Below the pieces are notes generated by a model, which had not been told where the DNA came from, made no database searches, and worked only from the letters and a program-made list of their open reading frames with translations. A stretch of 64,000 nt of DNA, taken from the NCBI RefSeq assembly GCF_900078315.1, contig NZ_FKBS01000008.1:88471-152470 (forward strand), written 5' to 3'. The DNA comes from Bordetella ansorpii. Its GTDB lineage: Bacteria; Pseudomonadota; Gammaproteobacteria; Burkholderiales; Burkholderiaceae_B. Below are positions 42,682 through 50,559 of the stretch, piece after piece. A program made the translations under genes and the position numbers. Numbering within the stretch: the stretch's first letter is position 1; each line of letters begins with the position of its first letter.

Positions 42682-43660
42682 TCCGATCCGTCTGCTGTGT
42701 TCGCCCGCCGAGGCCCCGCGGCTTCGGCAGGCGCTCGAACGGCCCGGCATGCCCGGCTGCGTGCTGTGCCATCCCGAGCCCGGCCAGCCCGCGCGGGCGG
42801 ACGCGGCCTTCGTGTCGCGCGACATCACGGGCCGCTCGACCAAGTTCGACATCCTGCCCGAGACGGCCGTGTACTACGAGGCCATGCGGCATTCGGCGGA
42901 CCTGCGCTGGGTGCACATCCATTCGGCGGGCGCGGACCGCGAGATCTACCAGGCCCTGCACGCTCGCGGCGTGATGGTGACGACGTCGCAAGGCGCCAGC
43001 GATGCCGTGGTGGCGCATACCGCGCTGGCCGGGGTGCTGGCCCTGGCGCGCCGGCTGCCGCTGCTGGCGCGCGCCCAGCAAGCGCGGCAATGGCAGCCGC
43101 TGATGGCGTCGCTGACGCCGCGCGACCTGAGCGGCCAGCACGCGGTCATCGTGGGCTGGGGCGGCATCGGGCAGCGCATCGGCGAACTGCTGCGCGCGCT
43201 GGGCATGACGCTGTCGGTGGTGCGCCATTCGGCCACGCCCGTCGAACATGCCCGGCACACGGTGGACTATACCCATCTGCCCGGATTGCTGCCGTCCGCG
43301 GATTGGCTGATCCTGGCATGCCCGCTAACACCGGTCACGCGCAATCTGGTGGATCGCGCCGCGCTGCAGGCGTTGCCCGGGCACGCCATGCTGGTCAACG
43401 TCTCGCGCGGGCACGTCATCGACGAAGCGGTATTGATCGAACGATTGCAGACCGGCCAGCTGGCGGGCGCCTTCCTGGACGTGTTCCAGCAGGAACCGCT
43501 GCCACCGGAATCGCCCCTCTGGGCGCTGGACAACGTGATCGCCAGCCCGCACAGCGCGGGGTTCTCGGACGGCAATGCCGACCGGGTGCGCCACCTCTTC
43601 CTGGAAAACCTGCGCCGTTGGGCGGCGGGCGAACCCTTGCGCAATGTGATGATGGGCTGA
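42665..43660 (+). CDS. NAD(P)-dependent D-2-hydroxyacid dehydrogenase
   Basis: A 331-residue dehydrogenase of the GhrA/phosphoglycerate-dehydrogenase superfamily. The nucleotide-binding motif is IVGWGGIGQRIGELLRALGM. The catalytic triad is arginine in NVSRGHVIDE, glutamate in QQEPLP and histidine in SPHSAGFSDGN. It interconverts a 2-oxo acid and a D-2-hydroxy acid. The 17-base overlap with the Bug gene suggests both handle the same compound or its product. It ends facing mnmH with 14 bases between the stops. Confidence 0.92.
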   Translation: MPLPSNPIRLLCSPAEAPRLRQALERPGMPGCVLCHPEPGQPARADAAFVSRDITGRSTKFDILPETAVYYEAMRHSADLRWVHIHSAGADREIYQALHARGVMVTTSQGASDAVVAHTALAGVLALARRLPLLARAQQARQWQPLMASLTPRDLSGQHAVIVGWGGIGQRIGELLRALGMTLSVVRHSATPVEHARHTVDYTHLPGLLPSADWLILACPLTPVTRNLVDRAALQALPGHAMLVNVSRGHVIDEAVLIERLQTGQLAGAFLDVFQQEPLPPESPLWALDNVIASPHSAGFSDGNADRVRHLFLENLRRWAAGEPLRNVMMG

Positions 43661-43674
43661 GGGGCGGGGACGCA

Positions 43675-44733
43675 CTAGCCGTCGTCGAAGCGCACCGCGG
43701 CCACGCGCCGCGCCAATTCGTCGATGTCCGATGCGTTCAACGCATCCGCATGCACGCTGGCGGCATGTCCCAGCCGCTGCAGATGGCGGCCCTGCGAACG
43801 CGCATACAGCGGGTCATAGTGCAAAGCCATCATGTCCTGGAACAACGGCGCCAGTTGCCGCGCGATGGCCCAGTCGTGCCATCGCGACAAGGTGTCGTTG
43901 GCCTGCGTGCCCTTGAGCGCCGCGATCTTGCCGGCCAGGGCATCGGGATCGTCCCCCAGCCACGCGTAGTCGCGCAACAGGAATTCCAGCCGCGCCTGCA
44001 CGGGCGCCACGATCTCGACCACCGGACTGGCGCGCAAGCGGTTCAGCAACGCCTCGGGCAAGGCCACGCGGCCGATGCGGCGGCTCTCGGCCTCGACCCA
44101 TACCGGCCGGGCGGGATCCAGCGCCGCCATCGCCTCATACAGCCGCGTTTCGAAGGCCTTCTGCGAGGGCTGTTCAACCCCCGGAATCGCGCCCAGCACC
44201 GAACCACGATGCCCGGCCAGGCCCTCGAGATCCAGCACCTGCTCGCCCTGCCGCGCCAGGGCATGCAGCACGCGGGTTTTGGCGCTGCCCGTCGGGCCGC
44301 ACACCACGCGCAGCGGCAAGGCCTGCGCCAGCACGTCGTTGCGCGCGATGACGTGGCCGCGGAACGCCTTGTAGCCGCCCTGCAGTTGCTGCGCATCCCA
44401 TCCCACCAGCCGCAGCCAGGTCACGAAACTGCTGCTGCGCAGGCCGCCGCGCCAGCAATAGACCAGCGGCCGCCAGTTCTGCGGCTTGTCGTGGAACTGC
44501 TGCTGGATGTGCCGGGCGATGTTCTGCGCGACCATGGCGCCGCCGATGCGCCGCGCCTCGAAGGCCGAGGACTGCACGTAGGTCAGGCCGACGATATGGC
44601 GCTGCTCGTCGTCCAGCACCGGGCAATTCAAGGCGCCGGGCACATGATCCAGCGCGTATTCAGCGGGCGAGCGCGCATCGATGATGGCGTCGAAGCGCGA
44701 AATATCGTGGACGGTGGTAGGTTTGTAGCTCAC
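43675..44733 (-). CDS. mnmH: tRNA 2-selenouridine synthase
   Basis: MnmH (SelU/YbbB) replaces sulfur by selenium in 2-thiouridine at the tRNA wobble position, through a geranylated intermediate. The 352-residue protein has an N-terminal rhodanese domain with active Cys93 in VYCWRGGLRSSS and a C-terminal P-loop domain with GPTGSAKT at 146-153. The start MSYKPTTVHDISRFDAIIDARSP is typical. selD is not in the window. The P-loop has alanine where most have glycine before the lysine. Confidence 0.95.
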   Translation of the reverse strand: MSYKPTTVHDISRFDAIIDARSPAEYALDHVPGALNCPVLDDEQRHIVGLTYVQSSAFEARRIGGAMVAQNIARHIQQQFHDKPQNWRPLVYCWRGGLRSSSFVTWLRLVGWDAQQLQGGYKAFRGHVIARNDVLAQALPLRVVCGPTGSAKTRVLHALARQGEQVLDLEGLAGHRGSVLGAIPGVEQPSQKAFETRLYEAMAALDPARPVWVEAESRRIGRVALPEALLNRLRASPVVEIVAPVQARLEFLLRDYAWLGDDPDALAGKIAALKGTQANDTLSRWHDWAIARQLAPLFQDMMALHYDPLYARSQGRHLQRLGHAASVHADALNASDIDELARRVAAVRFDDG

Positions 44734-44810
44734 GCGGATGGCCGGCGGGACGGAAGTCTGGCGCCCGCGCGGCGGCGGACACTATAGCCCAGCCGCCGGT
44801 AAGATCGTTT

Positions 44811-45233
44811 TCATGCAGCCCGACTGTCGCGTTGCATCATCCAGTCGCGCGAGGTGCGGAACAGGTCGTGCAGCGTGTGTTCGGGGATGGTTTGCAACGT
44901 GTGGGCCGGGGCGTAGGTCAGCATGGCCAGCAGTTGCGCCGAGCCCGGCGGGCCGGCATAGACGGCATTGGGCATGGCGGCCTGCATCTGCTTGAGCACC
45001 ACGGGCAAGGCCCGCGCGGCAAGGCGATCCACGCGCACGGCTCTTTCGATGTCGTCCAGCAACCGCAAGGCCTCGCGTCGCGGGCGGTCGCGCACCCAAT
45101 GGCGCAAGGCCCAGGCTGTGGCCGTGACGGTGCACAGGGGCACCAGGATAAGCAGGACCCACTGCCAGGCAGGTAATGCCAGCAGCACCGCGGGGTCGAA
45201 CAGCTGCGCCAGCAGCTCGGCGAATCTGTTCAT
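44811..45233 (-). CDS. small membrane-anchored protein of unknown function
   Basis: A 140-residue protein with one membrane segment near residues 20-42 (LPAWQWVLLILVPLCTVTATAWAL). A basic stretch (RHWVRDRPRR) follows and puts the C-terminal ~95 residues in the cytoplasm by the positive-inside rule. AAGGAAA precedes ATG 45233. I do not recognise a domain. It stands alone between mnmH and the fetAB pair. Confidence 0.7.
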   Translation of the reverse strand: MNRFAELLAQLFDPAVLLALPAWQWVLLILVPLCTVTATAWALRHWVRDRPRREALRLLDDIERAVRVDRLAARALPVVLKQMQAAMPNAVYAGPPGSAQLLAMLTYAPAHTLQTIPEHTLHDLFRTSRDWMMQRDSRAA

Positions 45234-45409
45234 CGCACTTTCCTTGGCTTCAGGTGGCGAAGAGAAAAACGTAAAGCATAGTCAAGGGGGAGCTTGGCAC
45301 AAGCCGGCAGGAAAAGGAATCCCGGCAAGCCCCCGATAAGCCAATTCGACACGCATTTTTCATCGCGAAATGGTTTCGCATGCTCATGCTATGCAAATTC
45401 GGACCCTGG

Positions 45410-46216
45410 CTATGCGCAATCCTCTGGCGCCATGCGGTCCAGCCGCAATCTGTCGCGGCCATCGGTCAGGCGCCGCAAGGCCAGATAGGCCGCGCCCATG
45501 GCGGCAAGACCGCTCGCGCCGCACAGCAGGAACATCAACAGGATCTGGTAGCGCGCCGCCTCGACGGGGTCCATGCCCGCGATCACCTGCCCCGTCATGA
45601 TGCCGGGCAGCGTGATGATGCCGGCCGCGGACATCTGATTGATGCTGGGCACGATACCGCGCCGCACGGACTCGCGCAGCAAGGGGCTGAACGCGCGCCG
45701 TGCGGTGGCGCCCAGCGCCAGTTGGGCCTCGATGGCGCCGCGCTCGCGCCGCACGCCGGACAGCATGCCGTCCAGGCTCAGGCTGGCCGCATTCAGGATG
45801 GCGCCCAGCATGATGCCGACCAGCGAAATGACGTAGCGCGGGTCATACCAGGGATCGGGCCGCAATGCGGTCGACAGGATGAACAGCGTCGTCACCAGCG
45901 TGGTGGAAACCACCGTCAAGGCGCCTACCCACGCGTTGCCGCGCGCCGCCAGGCGGGCTCGCGGCCGCGCCGCCACTTCGCGCGCGGCCAGGGCCATCAT
46001 CACCGCGATCACCAGGGCCGTCGCCGCGGGCGAGGCATGCGCGAACACCATGCGCAGGATGTGCCCGACCAGCAGCAATTGCAGCACCGTGCGCACGGCC
46101 GCCACCAGCATCTGCCGGTGCAGGGACAGGCGCAGCCAGAGCGAGATCACCGCTGATAGCGCTACCAGGCACGCCGCCAGCGCCAGGTCCCATTCATTCA
46201 GGGCAATCGCGCTCAT
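45410..46216 (-). CDS. fetB: FetB/YbbM-type ABC permease
   Basis: An inner-membrane protein of 268 residues with about seven hydrophobic segments. The family block PRYVISLVGIMLGAILNAASLSL is followed by ERGAIEAQLALGATARRAF and SINQMSAAGIITLPGIMTGQ, characteristic of the UPF0014/FetB group. In E. coli FetAB is linked to iron export and oxidative-stress resistance. Its start overlaps the end of the ATPase gene by four bases, so the two are coupled. The 176-base stretch between this gene and the 140-residue protein gene holds only a small GCGAAA/TTTCGC hairpin. Confidence 0.93.
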   Translation of the reverse strand: MSAIALNEWDLALAACLVALSAVISLWLRLSLHRQMLVAAVRTVLQLLLVGHILRMVFAHASPAATALVIAVMMALAAREVAARPRARLAARGNAWVGALTVVSTTLVTTLFILSTALRPDPWYDPRYVISLVGIMLGAILNAASLSLDGMLSGVRRERGAIEAQLALGATARRAFSPLLRESVRRGIVPSINQMSAAGIITLPGIMTGQVIAGMDPVEAARYQILLMFLLCGASGLAAMGAAYLALRRLTDGRDRLRLDRMAPEDCA

Positions 46217-46833
46217 GCGGCCTCCAGCGTGCCCTGCGCCATGCGCCAGCGATGCGTCGCCATGCGGGCGGCCTGCGCTTCGCTGTGCGTCACCAGCAGC
46301 ACGGCCATGCCCTCGCCCATCGAGGCATGCAGTTCGCGTTCGACCCGCAGCGTCGATTCGGCATCCAGGGCCGACGTGGGCTCGTCCAGCAGCATCACCG
46401 GCGGCTTGCGCAACAGCGCCCGTGCCAGTCCCAGGCGTTGCCGCTCGCCGCTGGACAGCTCATGCACGCGCGCATCGAGCTGCGCCGCGCCCAATCCCAG
46501 CCGTTCCAGCAGGTCCAGCGCCTGCGCGCGATCGGGGAAATGCGGCGCCATCCGGTCGTGCCACCAGCCTGGCTCGGCCGCGCAGTACAGCACCTGCGCG
46601 CGCCATTGCGGCGCGGACATCGCGCTGCGCGCCTGGCCGCGCAGCAGGGCCTGGCCCTGGCCGGGATCCAGGTCGGCCACCAGGCGCAGCAGCACCGACT
46701 TGCCCGCCCCCGACGCGCCCTGGATCACATGGCATTCGCCGGCACGGCAGGCAAGGCTGGTGGGGTTCAGGCGCGGACTGGCCAGCGCCTGAAGCTGCAG
46801 CAAGGGAACATCGTCGGGGGAAACGGAAGACAT
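46213..46833 (-). CDS. fetA: FetA-type ABC ATP-binding protein
   Basis: A short ATPase of 206 residues. Walker A GASGAGKS is at 39-46, the signature LSSGE at 126-130, Walker B VMLLDE at 146-151 and the switch histidine in LVTHSE. The Q-loop is odd: CAAEPGWW (84-91) has alanine where the conserved glutamine normally sits. The start at 46833 (MSSVSPDD) is taken over an upstream ATG at 46884. Partner of FetB; probably exports iron or a related metal. Confidence 0.9.
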   Translation of the reverse strand: MSSVSPDDVPLLQLQALASPRLNPTSLACRAGECHVIQGASGAGKSVLLRLVADLDPGQGQALLRGQARSAMSAPQWRAQVLYCAAEPGWWHDRMAPHFPDRAQALDLLERLGLGAAQLDARVHELSSGERQRLGLARALLRKPPVMLLDEPTSALDAESTLRVERELHASMGEGMAVLLVTHSEAQAARMATHRWRMAQGTLEAA

Positions 46834-46896
46834 CGGGCGTGCGGACCAAACGGAACGGGCAGCCACGATACCCCAGCAGCGCAAACCCCGCGCGGC

Positions 46897-47214
46897 TCAG
46901 CCCGCCCCACCCGCCTGCTTCCAGGCCTCGGCCAGCAACGCCGGCAAGCTGGTCTCGGCGATGTCGAAAGCGATGTCGCCGCTTTGTCCATCGAACAGGA
47001 TCTCGACGCGGTAATAGCGCCGGTCTCCGCCAGCCAGCGGGCCGGCGCGCGAAGCCGCCTCGTCCAGCGCCTCGCACAGCGCCTGCCTGCGCGACGGATC
47101 GCAGTCCCGCAGATCGATGTCGCGAGCCCGCGCCAGGGCAGCGAGATACGCCACGCCGCCTTCGCGGCGCAGCCGGATGCCCGTGGCGGTGTCCAGCGGC
47201 GGCAGGGTAATCAT
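46897..47214 (-). CDS. emfourin-type inhibitor of the adjacent M4 protease
   Basis: A 105-residue cytoplasmic protein. It shows IRLRREGGVAYLAALA near the N terminus, RYYRVEILFDGQSGDIAFD in the middle and LPALLAEAWKQAGG at the end. Size, the basic-patch/FDG pattern and position directly after a protealysin-like gene match emfourin, the proteinaceous inhibitor encoded next to protealysins. Its start overlaps the protease stop by four bases, so protease and inhibitor are made in a fixed order from one message. Confidence 0.8.
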   Translation of the reverse strand: MITLPPLDTATGIRLRREGGVAYLAALARARDIDLRDCDPSRRQALCEALDEAASRAGPLAGGDRRYYRVEILFDGQSGDIAFDIAETSLPALLAEAWKQAGGAG

Positions 47215-48266
47215 GGCAGCACGCCCACCTCGGTCCAGGCGCGCTGCACGGCTTCCCGCACGCGCGCATCGCTGGCGGTGACCACCGTCAGTTGCGCGAA
47301 GGACACGAAATCGGCCTGCGGCGGCAATTGTCCGCCCGTCAGCGCGCGATACCAGACCTGCCCGGCGCCCTGCCAGGCGGGTCCGCCCAGGTTTGTCGCG
47401 GCCAGGTGGAAAGCCCGGTTGGGAATACCCGAATTGATGTGCACCCCGCCGTTGTCTTCGTCGGTGTCCACGAAATCGCGCATGTGCCCCGGTTGCGGAT
47501 CGCGGCCGATCAGGGGATCGTCATAGGCCGTGCCCGGCTCGGACATCGACCGCAGGGCCCGCGCATTCACCGCCGCGGTGAACAGCCCAGCCCCGATCAG
47601 CCAATCGGCCTGCTCCGCCGTCTGGCCTGCCGCGTGCTGCCGCACCAGCGAGCCGAACACATCGCACAGCGACTCGTTCAAGGCGCCCGCCTGCCCTTGA
47701 TAGGCCAGCCCGCCCGAGTGGTCGATGATGCCGTGCGTCAACTCATGCGCCACGACGTCCAGCGCGATGGTGAACCGGTTGAAGATCTGGCCGTCCCCAT
47801 CGCCGAACACCATCTGCGCGCCGTTCCAGAAGGCGTTGTCGTAGTCCTCGCCGTAATGCACGGTGCCCACCAGCGGCAAGCCCTGGCCGTCGATGGAATC
47901 CCGGGCGTGCACCTGGCGGAAGTACGCGTGCACCGCGCCCAGATGATCGTAGGCCTCGTCCACGGCGGCGTCCGCGCGCGGCGGCTGGCCTTCGGCGCGC
48001 ACCAGCTTGCCCGGCAAGGCAGTGGCATTGCCGGCGTCGTGGATACGCCGCTGGGGATGCGCCGAGGCATCCGCCTGCACCGTGGCCGACGCCCCCGCCG
48101 GCGACAGCGCCACCGATGACGCGCGCAGGCTGAGCTGCCGCGCATCCAGGTGCAGGGTGTTGGCGGCGCCGCTGGCCGCCCGGCCGGTGCCCTGGCGGGA
48201 CAACCGGTCCAGCAGATAAGGGGGAATCAGGCAACGCGGCAAGGGCTGGGACGCGATCACTGACAT
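47211..48266 (-). CDS. protealysin-like M4 metalloprotease
   Basis: A thermolysin-family protease of 351 residues without a signal peptide. A short propeptide of about 50 residues carries the protealysin signature IPPYLLDRL (14-22). Zinc site HELTH is at 174-178, the third ligand Glu198 in ALNESLCDVFG, and His276 in NGGVHINSG lies near the transition-state site. Protealysins of related bacteria act inside the cell or are released at lysis and have been tied to host-cell invasion. It is coupled to an emfourin-type inhibitor gene downstream. Confidence 0.93.
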   Translation of the reverse strand: MSVIASQPLPRCLIPPYLLDRLSRQGTGRAASGAANTLHLDARQLSLRASSVALSPAGASATVQADASAHPQRRIHDAGNATALPGKLVRAEGQPPRADAAVDEAYDHLGAVHAYFRQVHARDSIDGQGLPLVGTVHYGEDYDNAFWNGAQMVFGDGDGQIFNRFTIALDVVAHELTHGIIDHSGGLAYQGQAGALNESLCDVFGSLVRQHAAGQTAEQADWLIGAGLFTAAVNARALRSMSEPGTAYDDPLIGRDPQPGHMRDFVDTDEDNGGVHINSGIPNRAFHLAATNLGGPAWQGAGQVWYRALTGGQLPPQADFVSFAQLTVVTASDARVREAVQRAWTEVGVLP

Positions 48267-48451
48267 GCAAGCTCCTTTTTCTGGTGGAACACAAGACTGG
48301 AAGGCCCCCGCGAGCCCTCCTCGACAAGCTGTACCTGCCCGGCGGGATTTGCCATAATGGCGCCGCCCGCGCCGCCGAGCCGGGCGGGTGTTGAGGCAGG
48401 CCGTCCGGCCATGCCGTCAGCAGGTCCCAACCGATTCCAGCGAGAACCCTC

Positions 48452-48853
48452 ATGAGATCCGACGATACCGGCAAACTGATCCTGCGCCTGAGCCTGGGCA
48501 TCCTCATCCTGCTGCACGGCCTGTCCAAACTGAGCACGGGCGTCGGCGGCATCGCGGGCATGCTGTCCCAGCACAATATCCCCGGCTTCGTGGCCTATTT
48601 CGTCTACGTGGGCGAGATCCTGGCGCCGCTGCTGCTCATCCTGGGCATCGCCAGCCGCCTGGGCGGCCTGATCATCGCGATCAACATGGTCGTGGCCATC
48701 ATGCTGGCCCACTCCAGCCAGGTAAGCGGCATGACCGCCCAAGGCGGCTGGGCACTGGAACTGCAAGGCATGTTCCTGTTCAGCGCGCTGGCCATTGCCT
48801 TCATGGGCGCGGGCCGCTTTGCCCTGGCGGGCGCCAACGGCCGCTGGAACTGA
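48452..48853 (+). CDS. DoxX-family membrane protein
   Basis: A 133-residue protein with four hydrophobic segments. The N-terminal LILRLSLGILILLHGLSKLSTGVGGI and GEILAPLLLILGIASRLGGLIIAINM match the DoxX/SURF4-like family. Members are linked to quinone-dependent oxidation or to redox stress, but many are uncharacterised. It is divergent from the protease across 185 bases, in which I see no clear operator. A hairpin follows its stop. Confidence 0.9.
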   Translation: MRSDDTGKLILRLSLGILILLHGLSKLSTGVGGIAGMLSQHNIPGFVAYFVYVGEILAPLLLILGIASRLGGLIIAINMVVAIMLAHSSQVSGMTAQGGWALELQGMFLFSALAIAFMGAGRFALAGANGRWN

Positions 48854-48884
48854 CGCACGCCGGCACGCCGCCGGCAGCGAATCG

Positions 48885-48909
48885 CGGGGTCGCTCAGGCG
48901 GCCCCGTTT
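48885..48909 (+). terminator. possible terminator after doxX
   Basis: A 9-bp stem (48885-48893 with 48898-48906, one wobble pair) and a four-base loop are followed by only three T residues. It lies between convergent genes. Weak T-tract, so efficiency is doubtful. Confidence 0.45.
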
Positions 48910-48949
48910 GCTTGGCGCGGCGCACGCAAGCTGCCCATGCCATGCGGCG

Positions 48950-49330
48950 TCAGCGTCCGTAGCGGGACGCGCCGCCGGGCCTGGCCGGAACCATGGGCAC
49001 CGCGGGCGCGGGCGTGTACGACGGACGCGCCGAGGGCAGGCCCGCCGGCGCCGAGGGCCGGCTGGGCCGCGACGGCAGCGTGGGCGCCGCTGGCGGCGAC
49101 GGCTGCATGGGCACGGCGCGCGGCGGCTGATAGACCGTGACCCCCAATTCGCCTGGCTGGCGCGGAATGGGCGGCAAGGCCCGGTTGCCGCCAGGCGGCG
49201 CCATGTAGGCCGGTTGATTGGTCGAATAAACGCGGCCCGGCGTGGAGCCAGAAGGCTGCGCGAACGCGGCGCCGGCCATGCCGGCCAGGACCAAGATGGC
49301 GGGGCCGCCAAGGCGATGAGCGATGTGCAT
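48950..49330 (-). CDS. secreted proline-rich protein of unknown function
   Basis: A 126-residue protein with a signal peptide of about 24 residues (LAGMAGAAFAQ). The mature part is low-complexity, rich in Pro, Ala, Ser and Arg, with PPR, PSRPSRPS and PAPAVPMVPARP runs and a C-terminal GGASRYGR. No folded domain is visible. It may be periplasmic and span or bind the cell wall. The 249 bases between it and the peroxiredoxin gene show nothing I can name. Confidence 0.65.
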   Translation of the reverse strand: MHIAHRLGGPAILVLAGMAGAAFAQPSGSTPGRVYSTNQPAYMAPPGGNRALPPIPRQPGELGVTVYQPPRAVPMQPSPPAAPTLPSRPSRPSAPAGLPSARPSYTPAPAVPMVPARPGGASRYGR

Positions 49331-49579
49331 GGATTGTCCTCCTGCAACGTGCGCCGATCCGTCCGGGTGCGCACCGATGGGCGTATCGATGATACGGCGC
49401 AGGATCGGGCAGCGATACCGGCGGATTCAGCGTCTGGACAGGTCTAGCGTCCGCCAAAACGCCCACGCGCGTCAACCGCGCCGCGTAAGCGGATGTACAG
49501 CCCGTCAGGCGCATGATGGCACTGGACCGCGACCGGTTCAATCGCTATAACAAGGGCCTGACGCCGTCCGGAGATCCGC

Positions 49580-50122
49580 ATGAAACGCTATCTGATTGCC
49601 GCCACCTTCGCCGCCGCGCTGGGCGTGGCCGCCGCCGCCCACGCCGCCCTCGAGATCGGCGCGCCCGCGCCCGATTTCACGGCCCAGGCGGCGCTGGGCG
49701 GCCAACCCTTCACGTTCAGGCTGCACGAGGCGCTCGCCAAGGGCCCGGTCGTGCTGTACTTCTACCCTGCCGCCTTCACCCAAGGCTGCAGCCTGGAAGC
49801 GCGCAGCTTTGCCGACGCCATCGAGCAGTACAAGGCGCTGGGCGCCACCGTGGTGGGCGTGTCGGCCGACGACATGGAAACCCTGAAGAAATTCTCGATG
49901 GCGGACTGCGCGGGCAAGTTCGCGGTGGCGGCGGACGCCGACCGCAAGGTGATGCAGCGCTACGACGCGGCCCACGAGCGCAATCCCGCGCGCGCGCAAC
50001 GCATCTCGTACGTCATCACCCCTGACGGCAAGATCCTGTACGAATACTCGGACATGAACCCCGATCATCACGTCGCCAACACGCTCAAGGCGCTGCGCGA
50101 CTGGAAGGCCAGGCAAGGCTGA
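49580..50122 (+). CDS. periplasmic peroxiredoxin of the AhpC/BCP group
   Basis: A thiol peroxidase of 180 residues with a signal peptide of about 22 residues (ending AHAAL), so it should act in the periplasm. The active site is PAAFTQGCSLE with Thr67 and peroxidatic Cys70 in the usual P-x3-T-x2-C spacing. Cys110 (MADCAGKF) could be the resolving cysteine, as in some BCP-like enzymes. GGAG precedes ATG 49580. A strong bidirectional terminator follows. Confidence 0.92.
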   Translation: MKRYLIAATFAAALGVAAAAHAALEIGAPAPDFTAQAALGGQPFTFRLHEALAKGPVVLYFYPAAFTQGCSLEARSFADAIEQYKALGATVVGVSADDMETLKKFSMADCAGKFAVAADADRKVMQRYDAAHERNPARAQRISYVITPDGKILYEYSDMNPDHHVANTLKALRDWKARQG

Positions 50123-50135
50123 AGGCGCCGCCGCA

Positions 50136-50180
50136 AAGAAAAATGGCGCGCGGCAGGCATCGGCCTCCCGCGCCTTTTTT
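50136..50180. terminator. bidirectional Rho-independent terminator between peroxiredoxin and arsC
   Basis: A GC-rich stem pairs 50145-50158 with 50163-50174 around an ATCG loop, with two small bulges. Six T residues (50175-50180) follow on the plus strand and an A-rich run (50136-50143) precedes it, so it can also stop the minus-strand arsC transcript. Confidence 0.87.
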
Positions 50181-50190
50181 CATGCTTCGA

Positions 50191-50541
50191 TCAGGGCAGC
50201 AGTTCCCGCACCACCTCGGCCGGACGGCACAGGCGCGCGCCGCGCTCGGTGACCACGAACGGACGGTTGATCAGGATGGGATGCTCGACCATCGCGTCCA
50301 GCAACGCGTCGTCGTCCACGCCCGCGGCGTCCAGGCCCAGTTCCTGGTACAGCGACTCCTTGGTCCGCACGGCCTCGCGCACGGTCAGGCCGGATTGCTG
50401 GATCAGGCCGGCCAACGTCTGGCGCGACGGCGGCGTCTTCAGGTATTCGATGACGGTGGGTTCGATGCCCGCGTCGCGCAGGGCCTGCAAGGCGTTGCGC
50501 GACGTGCCGCAACGGGGATTGTGATAGATGGTGGCGGACAT
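50191..50541 (-). CDS. arsC: arsenate reductase (ArsC, glutaredoxin-coupled type)
   Basis: A 116-residue reductase with catalytic Cys11 in YHNPRCGTSRNAL, TVIEYLKTPPS in the middle and the arginine-containing HPILINRPFVV loop that binds the oxyanion. Proteins of this size (ArsC/YffB group) reduce arsenate with glutathione and glutaredoxin, though some have other redox roles. No arsR, arsB or acr3 is near, so a role in arsenic resistance is not certain. It is 18 bases downstream of the CoA-transferase gene. Confidence 0.9.
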   Translation of the reverse strand: MSATIYHNPRCGTSRNALQALRDAGIEPTVIEYLKTPPSRQTLAGLIQQSGLTVREAVRTKESLYQELGLDAAGVDDDALLDAMVEHPILINRPFVVTERGARLCRPAEVVRELLP

Positions 50542-50559
50542 GATGCAGCGTAGGATCGG

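Noticed and set aside
42697-44787. 696-codon open frame over the hydroxyacid dehydrogenase and antisense to mnmH
   Set aside because: No recognisable domain. Both underlying genes have intact catalytic motifs in other frames.
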